A stretch of DNA of 64,000 bases, taken from assembly GCA_947500005.1 (NCBI GenBank), contig CANMQJ010000020.1, positions 30,528 to 94,527 of the forward strand. Direction: 5' to 3'. Under the pieces are notes generated by a model, which was not told the origin of the DNA, did no database searches, and saw nothing but the letters and a program-made list of their open reading frames with translations. The position numbers and the translations under genes are program-made. Shown one piece after another: positions 53,287-62,274 of this stretch (its first letter is position 1; the number at the start of each line of letters is the position of its first letter). The stretch comes from an uncultured Paracoccaceae bacterium. Lineage in GTDB: Bacteria > Pseudomonadota > Alphaproteobacteria > Rhodobacterales > Rhodobacteraceae.

Positions 53287-54159
53287 ATGACGGACCGTGT
53301 CGAGATATTCGAGGTGGGCCCGCGTGACGGGTTGCAGAACGAGAAACGCGAGATCCCGGTCTCGGAAAAGGTGGCACTGGTCGATTGCCTCAGCCGGGCC
53401 GGGTTCAGCCGGATCGAGGTGGCGAGCTTCGTCTCGCCCAGATGGGTGCCGCAGATGGCCGGGTCTGCCGAGGTTCTGGCGGGGATCACCCGCGCGGAGG
53501 GCGTGCGCTATGCCGCGCTGACGCCCAACATGCGCGGCTACGAGGATGCGCTGGCCGCGCGCGCCGACGAAATCGCGGTCTTCGCCTCGGCCTCGGAGGG
53601 GTTCTCGAAGGCGAACATCAACGCCAGCATCGAGGAGAGCATCGAACGCTTCGTGCCGATCCTGGAGGCCGCGCGCCATATCGACCTGCCGGTTCGGGGC
53701 TATGTCTCCTGCGTGACGGACTGCCCCTATGACGGGCCCACGTCCCCCGCAAAGGTGGCCGAGGTGGCGGACAAGCTGTTCTCGTTGGGCTGCTACGAGG
53801 TCTCGCTGGGCGATACGGTGGGGCAGGGCACGCCGGACAAGATCGCCCGTATGCTGATGGCGGTGCGCGATGTCGTGCCGGTCACGCGGCTTGCCGGGCA
53901 TTACCACGATACCGCCGGGCGGGCGATTGCCAATATCGACGCCTCGCTGTCGCTGGGGGTGCGCGTCTTTGATGCCGCTGTCGGAGGTCTGGGCGGCTGC
54001 CCTTACGCGCCTGGTGCTGCGGGCAATGTCGCGACCGAGGCCGTTGCTGCCCATCTGGAGCGGCTGGGCTATGAGACCGGGCTGGACATGGCAGTGCTGG
54101 ACGAGGCGGCGCAGATGGCGCGCGCGATGCGAGGGGAGCATGATGTACGAAACGCTTGA
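53287..54159 (+). CDS. Hydroxymethylglutaryl-CoA lyase
   Basis: 290 residues of the TIM-barrel HMGL family. It has EIFEVGPRDGLQNEKREIPV, IEVASFVSPRWVPQMAGS, the metal-binding GHYHDTAGRAIANI, and the catalytic cysteine loop GGLGGCPYAPGAAGNV. It splits HMG-CoA into acetyl-CoA and acetoacetate, the last step of leucine breakdown. ATG 53287 precedes the homologous region; the frame is open upstream to 53212. Its end overlaps the hydratase gene by 17 bases. Confidence 0.95.
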   Translation: MTDRVEIFEVGPRDGLQNEKREIPVSEKVALVDCLSRAGFSRIEVASFVSPRWVPQMAGSAEVLAGITRAEGVRYAALTPNMRGYEDALAARADEIAVFASASEGFSKANINASIEESIERFVPILEAARHIDLPVRGYVSCVTDCPYDGPTSPAKVAEVADKLFSLGCYEVSLGDTVGQGTPDKIARMLMAVRDVVPVTRLAGHYHDTAGRAIANIDASLSLGVRVFDAAVGGLGGCPYAPGAAGNVATEAVAAHLERLGYETGLDMAVLDEAAQMARAMRGEHDVRNA

Positions 54160-54925
54160 TCTTTCGGTCGACACGCGCGGTGTCGCGCGGCTGGTTCTGA
54201 ACCGGGCCGAGAAGCACAATGCCCTATCGGCACAGATGATCGCCGAGTTGACGGCAGCAGCCGACCGGCTGGGCGCGGATGACGCGGTACGTGTCTTGGT
54301 GCTGACCGGGGCCGGCAAATCTTTCTGCGCGGGGGGCGATCTGGGCTGGATGCAGCAGCAGATGGCCGCGGATCCCGAGACGCGGTTCACCGAGGCGCGC
54401 AAGCTGGCCGAGATGCTGCAGGCGCTGAATACCTTGCCCAAGCCGCTGATAGGTGCGGTGCAGGGCAATGCCTTTGGCGGCGGGGTCGGCATGGCCTCGG
54501 TCTGCGACGTGGCGATCGGGGTCGATACGCTCAAGATGGGGCTGACCGAGACGCGGCTGGGCCTGATCCCCGCCACGATCGGTCCCTATGTCGTCGCCCG
54601 CATGGGCGAGGCGCGCGCGCGGCGGGTGTTCTTCTCGGCGCGGCTTTTCGATGCGGCCGAGGCGGTGGAACTGGGCCTTCTGTCGCGCGCGGTGCCGGCG
54701 GAAGATCTGGAGGCGGCGGTGGAGGCGGAGGTCGTGCCCTACCTCTCCTGCGCGCCGGGGGCGGTCGCGGCCTCCAAGGCGCTGGTGCGCGACCTGGGGC
54801 CACGCGTCGATGACGCGGTGATCGACCGCACGATCCGCGCGCTGGTAGACCGCTGGGAGACCGACGAGGCCGCCGAGGGCATCGGCGCCTTCTTCGACAA
54901 GCGCAAGGCGGCCTGGATGGGTTAG
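54143..54925 (+). CDS. Methylglutaconyl-CoA hydratase (enoyl-CoA hydratase family)
   Basis: 260 residues of the crotonase fold. LNRAEKHNALSAQMIAEL, the oxyanion-hole segment GAGKSFCAGGDLGWMQ, and VQGNAFGGGVGMASVCDVAI are present. The position in the leucine cluster, and the GGDLGWM pattern, favour methylglutaconyl-CoA hydratase over a generic crotonase. GAGGGGAG precedes two adjacent ATGs (54140 and 54143); 54143 gives the better spacing. It overlaps HMG-CoA lyase by 17 bases and converges on the CbiX gene with a 4-base overlap. Confidence 0.88.
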   Translation: MYETLDLSVDTRGVARLVLNRAEKHNALSAQMIAELTAAADRLGADDAVRVLVLTGAGKSFCAGGDLGWMQQQMAADPETRFTEARKLAEMLQALNTLPKPLIGAVQGNAFGGGVGMASVCDVAIGVDTLKMGLTETRLGLIPATIGPYVVARMGEARARRVFFSARLFDAAEAVELGLLSRAVPAEDLEAAVEAEVVPYLSCAPGAVAASKALVRDLGPRVDDAVIDRTIRALVDRWETDEAAEGIGAFFDKRKAAWMG

Positions 54926-55611
54926 AACGCCTCGGCCCCGCGCCGGGCGATCAGGGCGGGAACGGGCGGCAAATCGCCCAGCACCGGCAGGCGCAGGCCG
55001 CGGAAACCGGCCGCGTCGAGCGCCTGCGGGACATCGTCGATCGTGTGACCGCCCAGCAGCGCGAAGAAGGGCAGGCACAGCGCGGTGTCGTCCAGTCCGC
55101 TGGCGGCCTCTTCGATGGAGGGCGGCTCTTCGACGAAGCCTAAACGCAGGGGGGGGCAGCCGAGCTCCGTTGCAAGCGCCTTGGCGAAATCGCGCGCGAC
55201 CCGCGCGGGGTTGTGGCTGCGGCCTGATCCATGCGCCGCGAGAACGATGTTCGTTTCGGCGGGGCTCTGGTCCCGATCCGCGATAACCTTGCGCAGGTGG
55301 CCCGCGATTCGCGCAGGCAGGTCGGGATCGACGCCCAGCGGGTCGAGAACCGGCACGCTCCGCCCCTCCAGCCGTGCGGGCAGGGCAGAGGTCACGAACC
55401 AACCCTTGGCCATGAAAAGCGGATAGATCGCGGCCCTTTCGGGCAGGGCAGCGACCGAGTCTTCCAAGCGCCGGGGTGCGGCGAGTGTGGCCGAGCGGAT
55501 CGTCAGCGCGTCGGTCTCGGCCTGCACGCGGGCTGCGAACCGGGCCAGCGCGGTTTCGGCCGGATCGGTGTCGGACGGTTGGCCATGCGCCACGATCAAG
55601 AGTTCGGGCAA
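54922..55611 (-). CDS. CbiX/sirohydrochlorin cobaltochelatase-like protein
   Basis: 229 residues with two CbiX-like halves: LLIVAHGQPSDTDPAETALA and NIVLAAHGSGRSHNPARVAR. Each half carries the HG motif with the His expected to bind metal in class II chelatases. FGAPWALLGGHTIDD-type LPFFALLGGHTIDDVPQAL holds a third His. The usual substrate is sirohydrochlorin, but no cobalamin or siroheme gene is adjacent. It ends the minus-strand run of this region and follows the AEC transporter by 10 bp. Confidence 0.82.
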   Translation of the reverse strand: MPELLIVAHGQPSDTDPAETALARFAARVQAETDALTIRSATLAAPRRLEDSVAALPERAAIYPLFMAKGWFVTSALPARLEGRSVPVLDPLGVDPDLPARIAGHLRKVIADRDQSPAETNIVLAAHGSGRSHNPARVARDFAKALATELGCPPLRLGFVEEPPSIEEAASGLDDTALCLPFFALLGGHTIDDVPQALDAAGFRGLRLPVLGDLPPVPALIARRGAEAF

Positions 55612-55621
55612 GTGGGTCTCC

Positions 55622-56554
55622 TTATCCGAGAAGGGTCAGCCACATCCAGACCGTCAGGATCGACGCGCCCGTGGCAATCAGGACGGAGGAGGCGGCGACC
55701 CGGCGCGCGCGGCCATACATGTTGGCAAAGATATAGGCGTTGAAGCCCGGGGCCATCGCCGAGTTCACCACGGCCGAGCGGAAAAGATCCTGCGGCAGTT
55801 TTGAGACCGTGCCGAAGGTCCAGACCAGCGCGGGATGCAGCAGCAGCGAAACCGCGCAGACAAAGGCGATGGTGCGCAGGTCGCCCTCGGGGCGATATTG
55901 GACCAGCACGCCGCCAAGCGCAAAAAGCGCGCCGGGCAGGGCGGCGCGGATGATCAGGCCGAGCGCGTCATCGACAACGCGGGGCAGGGTCAGGCCGACG
56001 AGGTTGACGACGAAGCCCAGGCCTATCCCGATGATCAGCGCGTTCTTGAACATCGCCTTGAGCACCGAGCCCGCCATGCGCCCACCGCCCTGCCCGCGAT
56101 TGCGCACGATCTCCATCACCGTGATGCCGACGCCGTAGCAGAAGGGCGAGTGAAAGGCGATGATGGCGTAATTCCCCGTCAGGCTGTCGGGACCATAGGC
56201 GCGCTCGGTTATGGCAAGGCCCAGCAGGACGGAGTTGGAGAACAGGCAGCAAAACCCGATGGCGACGGCATCTTCCCAGTCGCGGTTGAACAGAATGCGC
56301 GCACCGAAGAGACCGACCATGAAACACAAGGCCGCGCCGGTGTAGAAACTCGCCAGCAAACGCGGGTCGAAACTGGCCGACAGATCGAGATGCGCGATGG
56401 CGTTGAAGAGCAGGCAGGGAATGGCGAAGTTCTGCGTGAACCGCATCAGCCCGTCGATGTGAACCTGCTTGAAATAGCCGGTCGCTGTCACCGCATAGCC
56501 CGCGCCGATCACAAGAAAGACCGGCAGGACGACGTCGATCAGGCTCTGGAACAT
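55622..56554 (-). CDS. AEC family transporter (auxin efflux carrier type)
   Basis: 310 residues with about ten membrane helices. FQSLIDVVLPVFLVIGAGYA at the N-terminus and FNAIAHLDL, together with the FTQNFAIPCLLFN helix break, match the AEC/malonate-transporter family. Substrates of bacterial members are usually organic acids; none can be assigned. It follows the MBL gene by 3 bp and is probably co-transcribed with it. Confidence 0.9.
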   Translation of the reverse strand: MFQSLIDVVLPVFLVIGAGYAVTATGYFKQVHIDGLMRFTQNFAIPCLLFNAIAHLDLSASFDPRLLASFYTGAALCFMVGLFGARILFNRDWEDAVAIGFCCLFSNSVLLGLAITERAYGPDSLTGNYAIIAFHSPFCYGVGITVMEIVRNRGQGGGRMAGSVLKAMFKNALIIGIGLGFVVNLVGLTLPRVVDDALGLIIRAALPGALFALGGVLVQYRPEGDLRTIAFVCAVSLLLHPALVWTFGTVSKLPQDLFRSAVVNSAMAPGFNAYIFANMYGRARRVAASSVLIATGASILTVWMWLTLLG

Positions 56555-56557
56555 AGG

Positions 56558-57358
56558 TCAGAGAGCATAACGGATGACCATTCCGTCATGGGCCGGTGTG
56601 ATGTGGTCGGCGGTCTCGGCTTCGACCGTGTCATAGTCGAGATCGATATGCATGTTCGTCAGGACGGCCCGGCGCGGTGCGACCTGCTCGATCCATTCCA
56701 GCGCGCGGTCGAGATGGGCATGGGTCGGGTGGGGCGTGCGCCGCAGCGCATCGACGATGAAGCAATCGAGCCCGGACAGTTCCTCCCACGCGTCGTCATA
56801 GATCTCGGCGACGTCCGGCAGGTAGGCAAGATCGCCGATGCGAAAGCCCAGCGAGTCGATGGATCCGTGGTTGACCCGAAAGGGACGGAAGGTGATCGGG
56901 CCGCCGGGGCCGTCCACGTCGAAAGGCCCGTTGATCGTGTGCAGGTCGAGAATTGGCGGGTACGGGGACTCGTCGGGTTGCATGAAAGCATAACCGAAGC
57001 GCGAGAGCAGCGCGTTCTGCGTGTCGCCATCGGCCCAGACCGGAACGCGCTTGCGCATGTTGAAGACGATCATGCGAAGGTCGTCGATACCGTGGACATG
57101 ATCGGCATGCGAATGGGTGTAGACCACCGCGTCAAGGCGGCCGGTATTCGTGTCGAGCAACTGGCTGCGCATGTCGGGCGTCGTGTCGATAAGCACGGTG
57201 GTCGTGCCCTCGGGGCCATCGCGTTCGACCAGCATCGAGCAGCGGCGTCGCGTGTTTCGCGGGTTCGAGGGGTCGCAATCGCCCCATTGCCCGCCCAGGC
57301 GCGGAACGCCCCCGGAGGACCCGCAGCCGAGGATGGTGAAGCGCAACTCGCCGTTCAT
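56558..57358 (-). CDS. MBL-fold metallohydrolase, PhnP-like
   Basis: 266 residues. The MBL zinc motif is VVYTHSHADHVHGIDDLRM. FTILGCGSSGGVPRLGG at the N-terminus, HGSIDSLGFRIG, and FIVDALRRTPHPTHAHLDRA complete the metal-binding set. The layout resembles PhnP/phosphodiesterase-type MBL proteins, but there are no phosphonate genes nearby. It overlaps tatD by four bases. Confidence 0.9.
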   Translation of the reverse strand: MNGELRFTILGCGSSGGVPRLGGQWGDCDPSNPRNTRRRCSMLVERDGPEGTTTVLIDTTPDMRSQLLDTNTGRLDAVVYTHSHADHVHGIDDLRMIVFNMRKRVPVWADGDTQNALLSRFGYAFMQPDESPYPPILDLHTINGPFDVDGPGGPITFRPFRVNHGSIDSLGFRIGDLAYLPDVAEIYDDAWEELSGLDCFIVDALRRTPHPTHAHLDRALEWIEQVAPRRAVLTNMHIDLDYDTVEAETADHITPAHDGMVIRYAL

Positions 57359-58170
57359 GCGGCGGCCTGGTATTCGGCGACCTTGGAAAACAGGCGCTCG
57401 AAATTCGCCTCGGTCCGGGCGGCGAACTCGGCATAGTCCATACCGAAGACCTCGGCGCCCTTCCGCGCGGTATGCGCAGTGTAGGCCGGCTCGTTACGCT
57501 TGCCGCGATGCGGCGGCGGGGCAAGATAGGGCGCGTCGGTTTCGACGAGGATCCGGTCGACGGGCGCGGATGCGAAGATGTCTCGCAACTCCTGGCTTTT
57601 CGGAAACGCGGCGATTCCCGACATGGACAGGTAAAAGTCCAGATCAAGCGCGGCGCGCGCGAGATCCGGGCCGGAGGAGAAGCAATGCATCACGCAGGAA
57701 TAGGGCGCGTTGCGATGCTCCTCGGTCAGGATACGCGCCATGTCCTCATCCGCGTCTCGGGCATGGATGATCAGGGGCAAACCGCTTTTCTGCGCTGCCT
57801 CTATATGAATCCGGAGGGATTGTTTCTGCACGTCGGCGCTTTCGGCGGTGTAGTGGTAATCAAGGCCGGTCTCTCCGATGCCCACCATCTTGGGGTGGCG
57901 AGCAAGCGCGAGAAGATCCTCGACGCTGGCCATGGGCTCATCGGCCGCGCTCATCGGATGGGTGCCGGCGGCGTAGAAAACGGGTTCATGCGCCTCGGCG
58001 ATGGCGCGCACGGCGGGTTCGTTGCGCAGACGGGTGCAGATCGTCACCATCCGTCGCACGCCAGCTTCGGCCGCCCGGGCAATCAACTCGTCGTGTTCGC
58101 CGTTGAAATCGGGGAAGTCCAGGTGGCAGTGACTGTCGGTGATGTAGGGTTGCGAAATGGTCTCGCTCAT
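57355..58170 (-). CDS. TatD family DNase/hydrolase
   Basis: 271 residues. The metal-binding motifs are present: ITDSHCHLDFPDFNG, VGIGETGLDYHYTAESADVQ, LPLIIHARDADEDMARIL, and ILVETDAPYLAPPPHRGKRN. These identify the TatD/YcfH amidohydrolase family, with 3'-5' DNase activity in characterised members. It overlaps holB by four bases; holB-tatD adjacency is common in bacteria. Confidence 0.94.
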   Translation of the reverse strand: MSETISQPYITDSHCHLDFPDFNGEHDELIARAAEAGVRRMVTICTRLRNEPAVRAIAEAHEPVFYAAGTHPMSAADEPMASVEDLLALARHPKMVGIGETGLDYHYTAESADVQKQSLRIHIEAAQKSGLPLIIHARDADEDMARILTEEHRNAPYSCVMHCFSSGPDLARAALDLDFYLSMSGIAAFPKSQELRDIFASAPVDRILVETDAPYLAPPPHRGKRNEPAYTAHTARKGAEVFGMDYAEFAARTEANFERLFSKVAEYQAAA

Positions 58171-59288
58171 GTCCTCTGCCCGGCGGTTTGCTCAATCCTG
58201 AACACCGTATCTAGGACCAGCGCGGCGGGGTCAAGGTTGACCGCCTGACCGTGACGCATGCGGCCCGTGATGGTTGCGGCAGCCTCGGCCCAGCGGCGGG
58301 CCGCGTCCTGGTCGGGCGACAGACGGGCGAGCGTTTCGGCCTCGCCCGATGCGGCTTCGGGTTGTGGCGGCGAACCGGCGGCGCCGGTGCGTGCGAGCCG
58401 GGTGAGAAGAATGTCGAACAGGTTGAGGGTCAGGTCGAACCGCTCTGCCGCGCCGCGCCCCGTCGTCGCTTCGGCGAGCTTCAGGGCACGTTGCCGGTCC
58501 AGACGGGGCAGAGAGGCCAGAATGGCCACCAGTTCCGAGTACATGCCAAGTCCGCCCAACGTGGCAAGGCGGATCGCGTCTCCGACGGACCCGGCAGCGA
58601 GTGCTGCCAGATGAATCGGGTCGCCTGCAAGATCGCAGCCGGTCTGGATCAGTGCCGATTGCAGATCGTCGGGATCAAGCGGTGTCAGGCGCAAGGTCCG
58701 GCAGCGCGACCGGATTGTCGGCAGCAGGCGCGATGGCTGATGCGAAATCAGCAGGAGAGTCGTGCGCGCGGGCGGTTCCTCGAGCATCTTGAGAAGTGCG
58801 TTTGCCGCCGAGACGTTCATTTCATCGGCGCTGTCCACGATCACCACCCGACGTCCGCCATCGGCCGCCGAGAGCCCGAAGAAACGGCCCAGCCGTCGAA
58901 TGTCCTCGACCACGATTTCGTCGCGCAAACGCCCTTTATCGTTGACCGTGCGGGTGACGGTGGCCAGGCCGGGCTCGGCGCCGGCCAGCATCCGGCGGGC
59001 CACCGGATGCTCAGGGTCGATGTCGATCGTTTCCGGCGGAGGGGGAGCGCCGAACAGTCCGTCATCAGAGACAGCTGGCGTGGCCAGCAAGAAGCGTGCG
59101 ATGCGCCATGCAAGCGTCGCCTTGCCCACCCCGCGCGGTCCGGTCAGCAGCCACCCGTGGTGCAGCCGATCCGAGGTGTAGGCCGTGAGAAAGGCACGCT
59201 CGGCCGCGCCTTGCCCATAGAGAACGGGGGTCTCGCGCGGGTGGGGGGCACCTTCCACCTTGTCCGGGATGGGAATCTCGTCGGTCAT
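58167..59288 (-). CDS. holB: DNA polymerase III subunit delta'
   Basis: 373 residues. The Walker A motif is LLTGPRGVGKATLAWRIARF. VVIVDSADEMNVSAANALLK is the Walker B/sensor region, and LISHQPSRLLPTIRSRCRTL carries the SRC arginine-finger motif of clamp-loader subunits. It is part of the clamp loader that places the sliding clamp on DNA. The gene sits in the tmk-holB-tatD order common to many bacteria and overlaps tmk by four bases. Confidence 0.95.
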   Translation of the reverse strand: MTDEIPIPDKVEGAPHPRETPVLYGQGAAERAFLTAYTSDRLHHGWLLTGPRGVGKATLAWRIARFLLATPAVSDDGLFGAPPPPETIDIDPEHPVARRMLAGAEPGLATVTRTVNDKGRLRDEIVVEDIRRLGRFFGLSAADGGRRVVIVDSADEMNVSAANALLKMLEEPPARTTLLLISHQPSRLLPTIRSRCRTLRLTPLDPDDLQSALIQTGCDLAGDPIHLAALAAGSVGDAIRLATLGGLGMYSELVAILASLPRLDRQRALKLAEATTGRGAAERFDLTLNLFDILLTRLARTGAAGSPPQPEAASGEAETLARLSPDQDAARRWAEAAATITGRMRHGQAVNLDPAALVLDTVFRIEQTAGQRT

Positions 59289-59923
59289 GATGTGGGTTGT
59301 AGCAGCGCTTTGCGTGCCATCTCGGCGACATCCGAGGCCACCGCCGAAATCTCGCGATTGCCGTCGATCACGCGGAAGCGGCCGGAAAACTCCTCGGCCA
59401 GCGCCAGGAAACCGGCGCGCATCCGGCGCTGCAGCTCGGGGCCGAAATCCTCGAACCGTTCTTCGGTGCCCTTCCTGCCCTTCGCACGGGAAAGTCCGGT
59501 GTCCGGGTCCATGTCGATCAGCAGGGTCAAGTCCGGTTCCCGTCCGATCATCAGGCCGTGCAACTGGTCGACGAGACGCCGCAAATCCCCGCGCGACAGA
59601 CCCTGATACATTCGGGTACTATCGGCGAAACGGTCGCAGATCACCACCTTGCCCGCTGCGAGAGCAGGCGCGATGGTGCGCTCCAGATGATCGCGGCGTG
59701 CGGCGGTGAACAGCAGGATTTCGGTCTCGGCCGACCAGCGGTCGGGGTCTCCTTCCAGCACCAGCCTGCGGATCTCTTCGGCGCCCGGAGACCCGCCGGG
59801 CTCGCGCGTCAGGACAACTTCATGGCCCTCGGCCCGCAGCGTGTCTGCCAACAGGCGGGCTTGGGTCGATTTGCCCGAGCCGTCGATGCCCTCGAATGTC
59901 AGAAACAGCCCGGACCCGTTCAC
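59285..59923 (-). CDS. tmk: Thymidylate kinase
   Basis: 212 residues. The P-loop is FEGIDGSGKSTQARLLADTL. TREPGGSPGAEEIRRLVLEG, VICDRFADSTRMYQGLSRG and the LID segment LSRAKGRKGTEERFE complete the TMPK pattern. It phosphorylates dTMP to dTDP for DNA synthesis. It overlaps both its neighbours by four bases. Confidence 0.96.
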   Translation of the reverse strand: MNGSGLFLTFEGIDGSGKSTQARLLADTLRAEGHEVVLTREPGGSPGAEEIRRLVLEGDPDRWSAETEILLFTAARRDHLERTIAPALAAGKVVICDRFADSTRMYQGLSRGDLRRLVDQLHGLMIGREPDLTLLIDMDPDTGLSRAKGRKGTEERFEDFGPELQRRMRAGFLALAEEFSGRFRVIDGNREISAVASDVAEMARKALLQPTS

Positions 59924-61101
59924 ATCGCGCCCGTGGCCGGCCCGTTGACGAGTTGCTTGAGCAGGATGCTCGCGGCTGTCTTCACGCGGATCATGAAACC
60001 GCCCAATGGCACGGATTCCGCGGCGACCAGTGGCCGACGGAGTTCCGGCAGCCCCTCGGGCTTCAGCACCAGCTGGGCCAGCTCCTGACCCTGTTGGATG
60101 GGGGCGTTGATGGGACCGGTATAGACGATTTCGGCCTCGACGGACTTGTCGTTCAGGGCTGGCAAAAGGATCGCGACATCCTCGGCGGGCACGAGGCCTA
60201 CCGACTGTTGTGCTCCCATCCAGACGTCGGCCTGCGCGACGGGGGTTTCGGCGCTGGCGACGGTTCTTTCGACAAAATGGCGAAAGGACCAGTTCACGAT
60301 CGCTGCCGCCTCCTGTGATCGCGCGGCCTGGTCGGGCAGGCCGGTCAGTACGAAGATCACCCGGCGGTCACCTTGCTTGGCCGAGCCCACCAGGCCGTAA
60401 CCCGCCTCCTGGGTGTGGCCGGTCTTGAGCCCGTCCGCACCGATCCCCATGCCCAGCAGCGGATTGCGGTTGAAACGGTTGGCCGGCGAGCGATCCTTGT
60501 AATCGAACTCTTCCTGCGCAAAGTAGCCGTAGAACTGAGGAAACTCCTCGATCAGATGCTTGGCGAGGATCGCAAGGTCGCGCACGCTCATCCGCTGATA
60601 GGGATGCGGCCAGCCGGATGCGTTGGAGAAGGTCGAGTTCTCCATCCCCAGTTGCTGCGCCACTTCCGTCATCTGACGGGCAAAAGCCTCTTCCGAGCCG
60701 GCCAGGCCCTCGGCAACCACGACGGTGGCGTCATTGCCCGAGGACACGATGATGCCCTGAATCAGTTCTTCGGCCGTGGGACGGTCCAGTTCGTTGAGGA
60801 ACATGGTCGACCCGCCCATGCTCTTGGCGTTGGATGAAACCGTGAACTCTTCCTGAAGCCCGACGCGGCCGTCGCGCAAAGCATCGAACAGCATGTAGAG
60901 CGTCATGATCTTGGACATCGAAGCCGGCGGAAGCGGCTCGTCAGCATTCTTGGACAAGAGCACTGTACCGGTGCCCTGGTCGATCACGATGGCGGCCTTG
61001 GCCGCGGTGTCGTAGGCGGCGGCGGGCAGCGCGGCGAGCAACAATCCCACCGCAAGCCAGAGTGTGCGAAGCGAAGTCCTCACGGGCTCCATCCTCCTCA
61101 T
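59920..61101 (-). CDS. D-alanyl-D-alanine carboxypeptidase (DacA-type)
   Basis: 393 residues with a signal peptide (WLAVGLLLAALPAAAYD). The penicillin-binding motifs are SxxK in PPASMSKIMTLYM (Ser61-Lys64), SGN at 121-123 (VSSGNDATVVVAEG) and KTG at 226-228 (DGLKTGHTQEAGYG). The C-terminal PBP5-type domain and a final amphipathic helix (FMIRVKTAASILLKQLV) suggest attachment to the outer face of the inner membrane. It trims D-Ala from peptidoglycan stem peptides. The start at 61101 overlaps the upstream stop (TGATG); a second ATG three codons in (61092) is possible. Confidence 0.94.
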   Translation of the reverse strand: MRRMEPVRTSLRTLWLAVGLLLAALPAAAYDTAAKAAIVIDQGTGTVLLSKNADEPLPPASMSKIMTLYMLFDALRDGRVGLQEEFTVSSNAKSMGGSTMFLNELDRPTAEELIQGIIVSSGNDATVVVAEGLAGSEEAFARQMTEVAQQLGMENSTFSNASGWPHPYQRMSVRDLAILAKHLIEEFPQFYGYFAQEEFDYKDRSPANRFNRNPLLGMGIGADGLKTGHTQEAGYGLVGSAKQGDRRVIFVLTGLPDQAARSQEAAAIVNWSFRHFVERTVASAETPVAQADVWMGAQQSVGLVPAEDVAILLPALNDKSVEAEIVYTGPINAPIQQGQELAQLVLKPEGLPELRRPLVAAESVPLGGFMIRVKTAASILLKQLVNGPATGAM

Positions 61102-61970
61102 CAGTTCTTCACGGCATAGGCGTCGGAGAAGCCGATCCCTTGAACCTTGCGCAGGAGCGAGGCACGTTCCGACGTGCTTTGCGCGGGGCCCACGACCACT
61201 CTCCAGAAGGTCTTGCCGTTGATGGTTTCTTCGCGCACCGTCGGCACCATGCCAGCGTTGCGCATCTGATCGGCGGTACGCTCGGCATTGGCCTCGACGC
61301 TGAAGATGCCGATCTGGATATAGGGTTTGTCGAGCGACGATGCCTTGGGCTTCGGCGCGGGTTTGGCAGCGGGGGCCGCCGCGACCGGAGCCGGTGTCGC
61401 GGGTTCTGCGGCGTCGATCGCGGCACTGGCGCCCGCCACTGGTTCAAGACTGCTTTCCTGAATTTCACCGGAGTCGAGCGCTGCGGCCTGTGCCTCGCCA
61501 TCGGTCGTTTCCTCGACCTCTTCGCGTCGCAGCGCGGTAACCTGCAATTGCACAGGCGCGCCCGCCAGCATTCCGAGCGCGGCGGCGGCATCGGACGAAA
61601 CCTGGGTTCGGGGACCCGGGATCTCGCGTTCGCGGCGGAACAATGCGCCGATGACGAACTTGTTGTTCGTTGTGTTGCGGATGATCACCCGTTCGGGGTC
61701 CTTGGCGTCCGGATGCGCCACCCAGACGCCGCCCAGCGAAGGCCGTCCGTCCCACAGGCCTGCTTCGGTCACCTCGAAGACCTCGGGCGCCTCGACATCG
61801 CGCTCGACCAGCCGCGTGCTCTGTGATGCCTCGCCGGTTTCAGCTGTCTCCTTGGGTTGAATGAACGGCATCCCGGTTCCTTCCTCACATCCCGCCAAAA
61901 ACCCCGCTGAAAGAATAAGCGCGGCGAGCGCCATTGGCGATTTGCGGTTCGCGGTCGCTCGATCCATCAT
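61101..61970 (-). CDS. SPOR domain-containing lipoprotein
   Basis: 289 residues. The signal ends in a lipobox (SAGFLAGC), so it is probably a lipoprotein. A central stretch is alanine/proline-rich (about 180-210), and the C-terminal 75 residues are a SPOR domain: KPYIQIGIFSVEANAERTAD, then FWRVVVGPAQSTSERA. SPOR domains bind glycan strands lacking stem peptides, as at division sites. Coupling to the carboxypeptidase gene fits a role in septal peptidoglycan. Two adjacent ATGs (61970 and 61967) can start it. Confidence 0.9.
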   Translation of the reverse strand: MMDRATANRKSPMALAALILSAGFLAGCEEGTGMPFIQPKETAETGEASQSTRLVERDVEAPEVFEVTEAGLWDGRPSLGGVWVAHPDAKDPERVIIRNTTNNKFVIGALFRREREIPGPRTQVSSDAAAALGMLAGAPVQLQVTALRREEVEETTDGEAQAAALDSGEIQESSLEPVAGASAAIDAAEPATPAPVAAAPAAKPAPKPKASSLDKPYIQIGIFSVEANAERTADQMRNAGMVPTVREETINGKTFWRVVVGPAQSTSERASLLRKVQGIGFSDAYAVKN

Positions 61971-62144
61971 GCGTGCCCCTTGCCTGTGTGCGGGCCCGCG
62001 TGGGACCCTCAGCCGGTTGACCGGTCATTGCCTCTTTGCAGGGTGTGCCCCCCGTTTGCGCGCGATCATAACCCGGCTGTTCGGGCATGGAAAGCCTGCT
62101 GGAATAAGCTCGGCAAGTTTTCACCCCGGCCGCCGCGCCGGGGC

Positions 62145-62173
62145 TTGTGTCGAAGCCCGCAAGGGCTTAAGGC
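62145..62173 (+). promoter_or_regulatory. Candidate promoter of tRNA-Ser
   Basis: TTGTGT (62145-62150), a 17-bp spacer and TAAGGC (62168-62173) end 11 bp before the tRNA 5' end. Spacing and placement fit a tRNA promoter; the match to consensus is partial. The rest of the 61971-62184 gap shows a GC-rich hairpin and nothing else clear. Confidence 0.4.
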
Positions 62174-62184
62174 GTCTCGCCAAC

Positions 62185-62274
62185 GGGGAGGTGGCAGAGT
62201 GGTCGAATGCGGCGGTCTTGAAAACCGTTGATGGTGAGAGCCATCCCAGGGTTCGAATCCCTGTCTCCCCGCCA
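62185..62274 (+). tRNA. tRNA-Ser (anticodon UGA)
   Basis: The 90-nt sequence starts with the acceptor strand GGGGAGG and has the D-arm TGGCAGAGTGGTCGAATGC. The anticodon stem-loop is GGCGGTCTTGAAAACCG with TGA at 62219-62221. A long class II variable arm (TTGATGGTGAGAGCCATCC) and the T-arm AGGGTTCGAATCCCT follow. The 3' strand TCTCCCC pairs with the acceptor, then G discriminator and encoded CCA (62272-62274). The long variable arm is typical of serine tRNAs. It reads UCA codons. Confidence 0.97.

Noticed and set aside
51259..54576. 1105-residue open frame on the minus strand opposite mccA and the lyase gene
   Set aside because: It spans several real genes and an intergenic repeat in antisense. 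No motif supports it.
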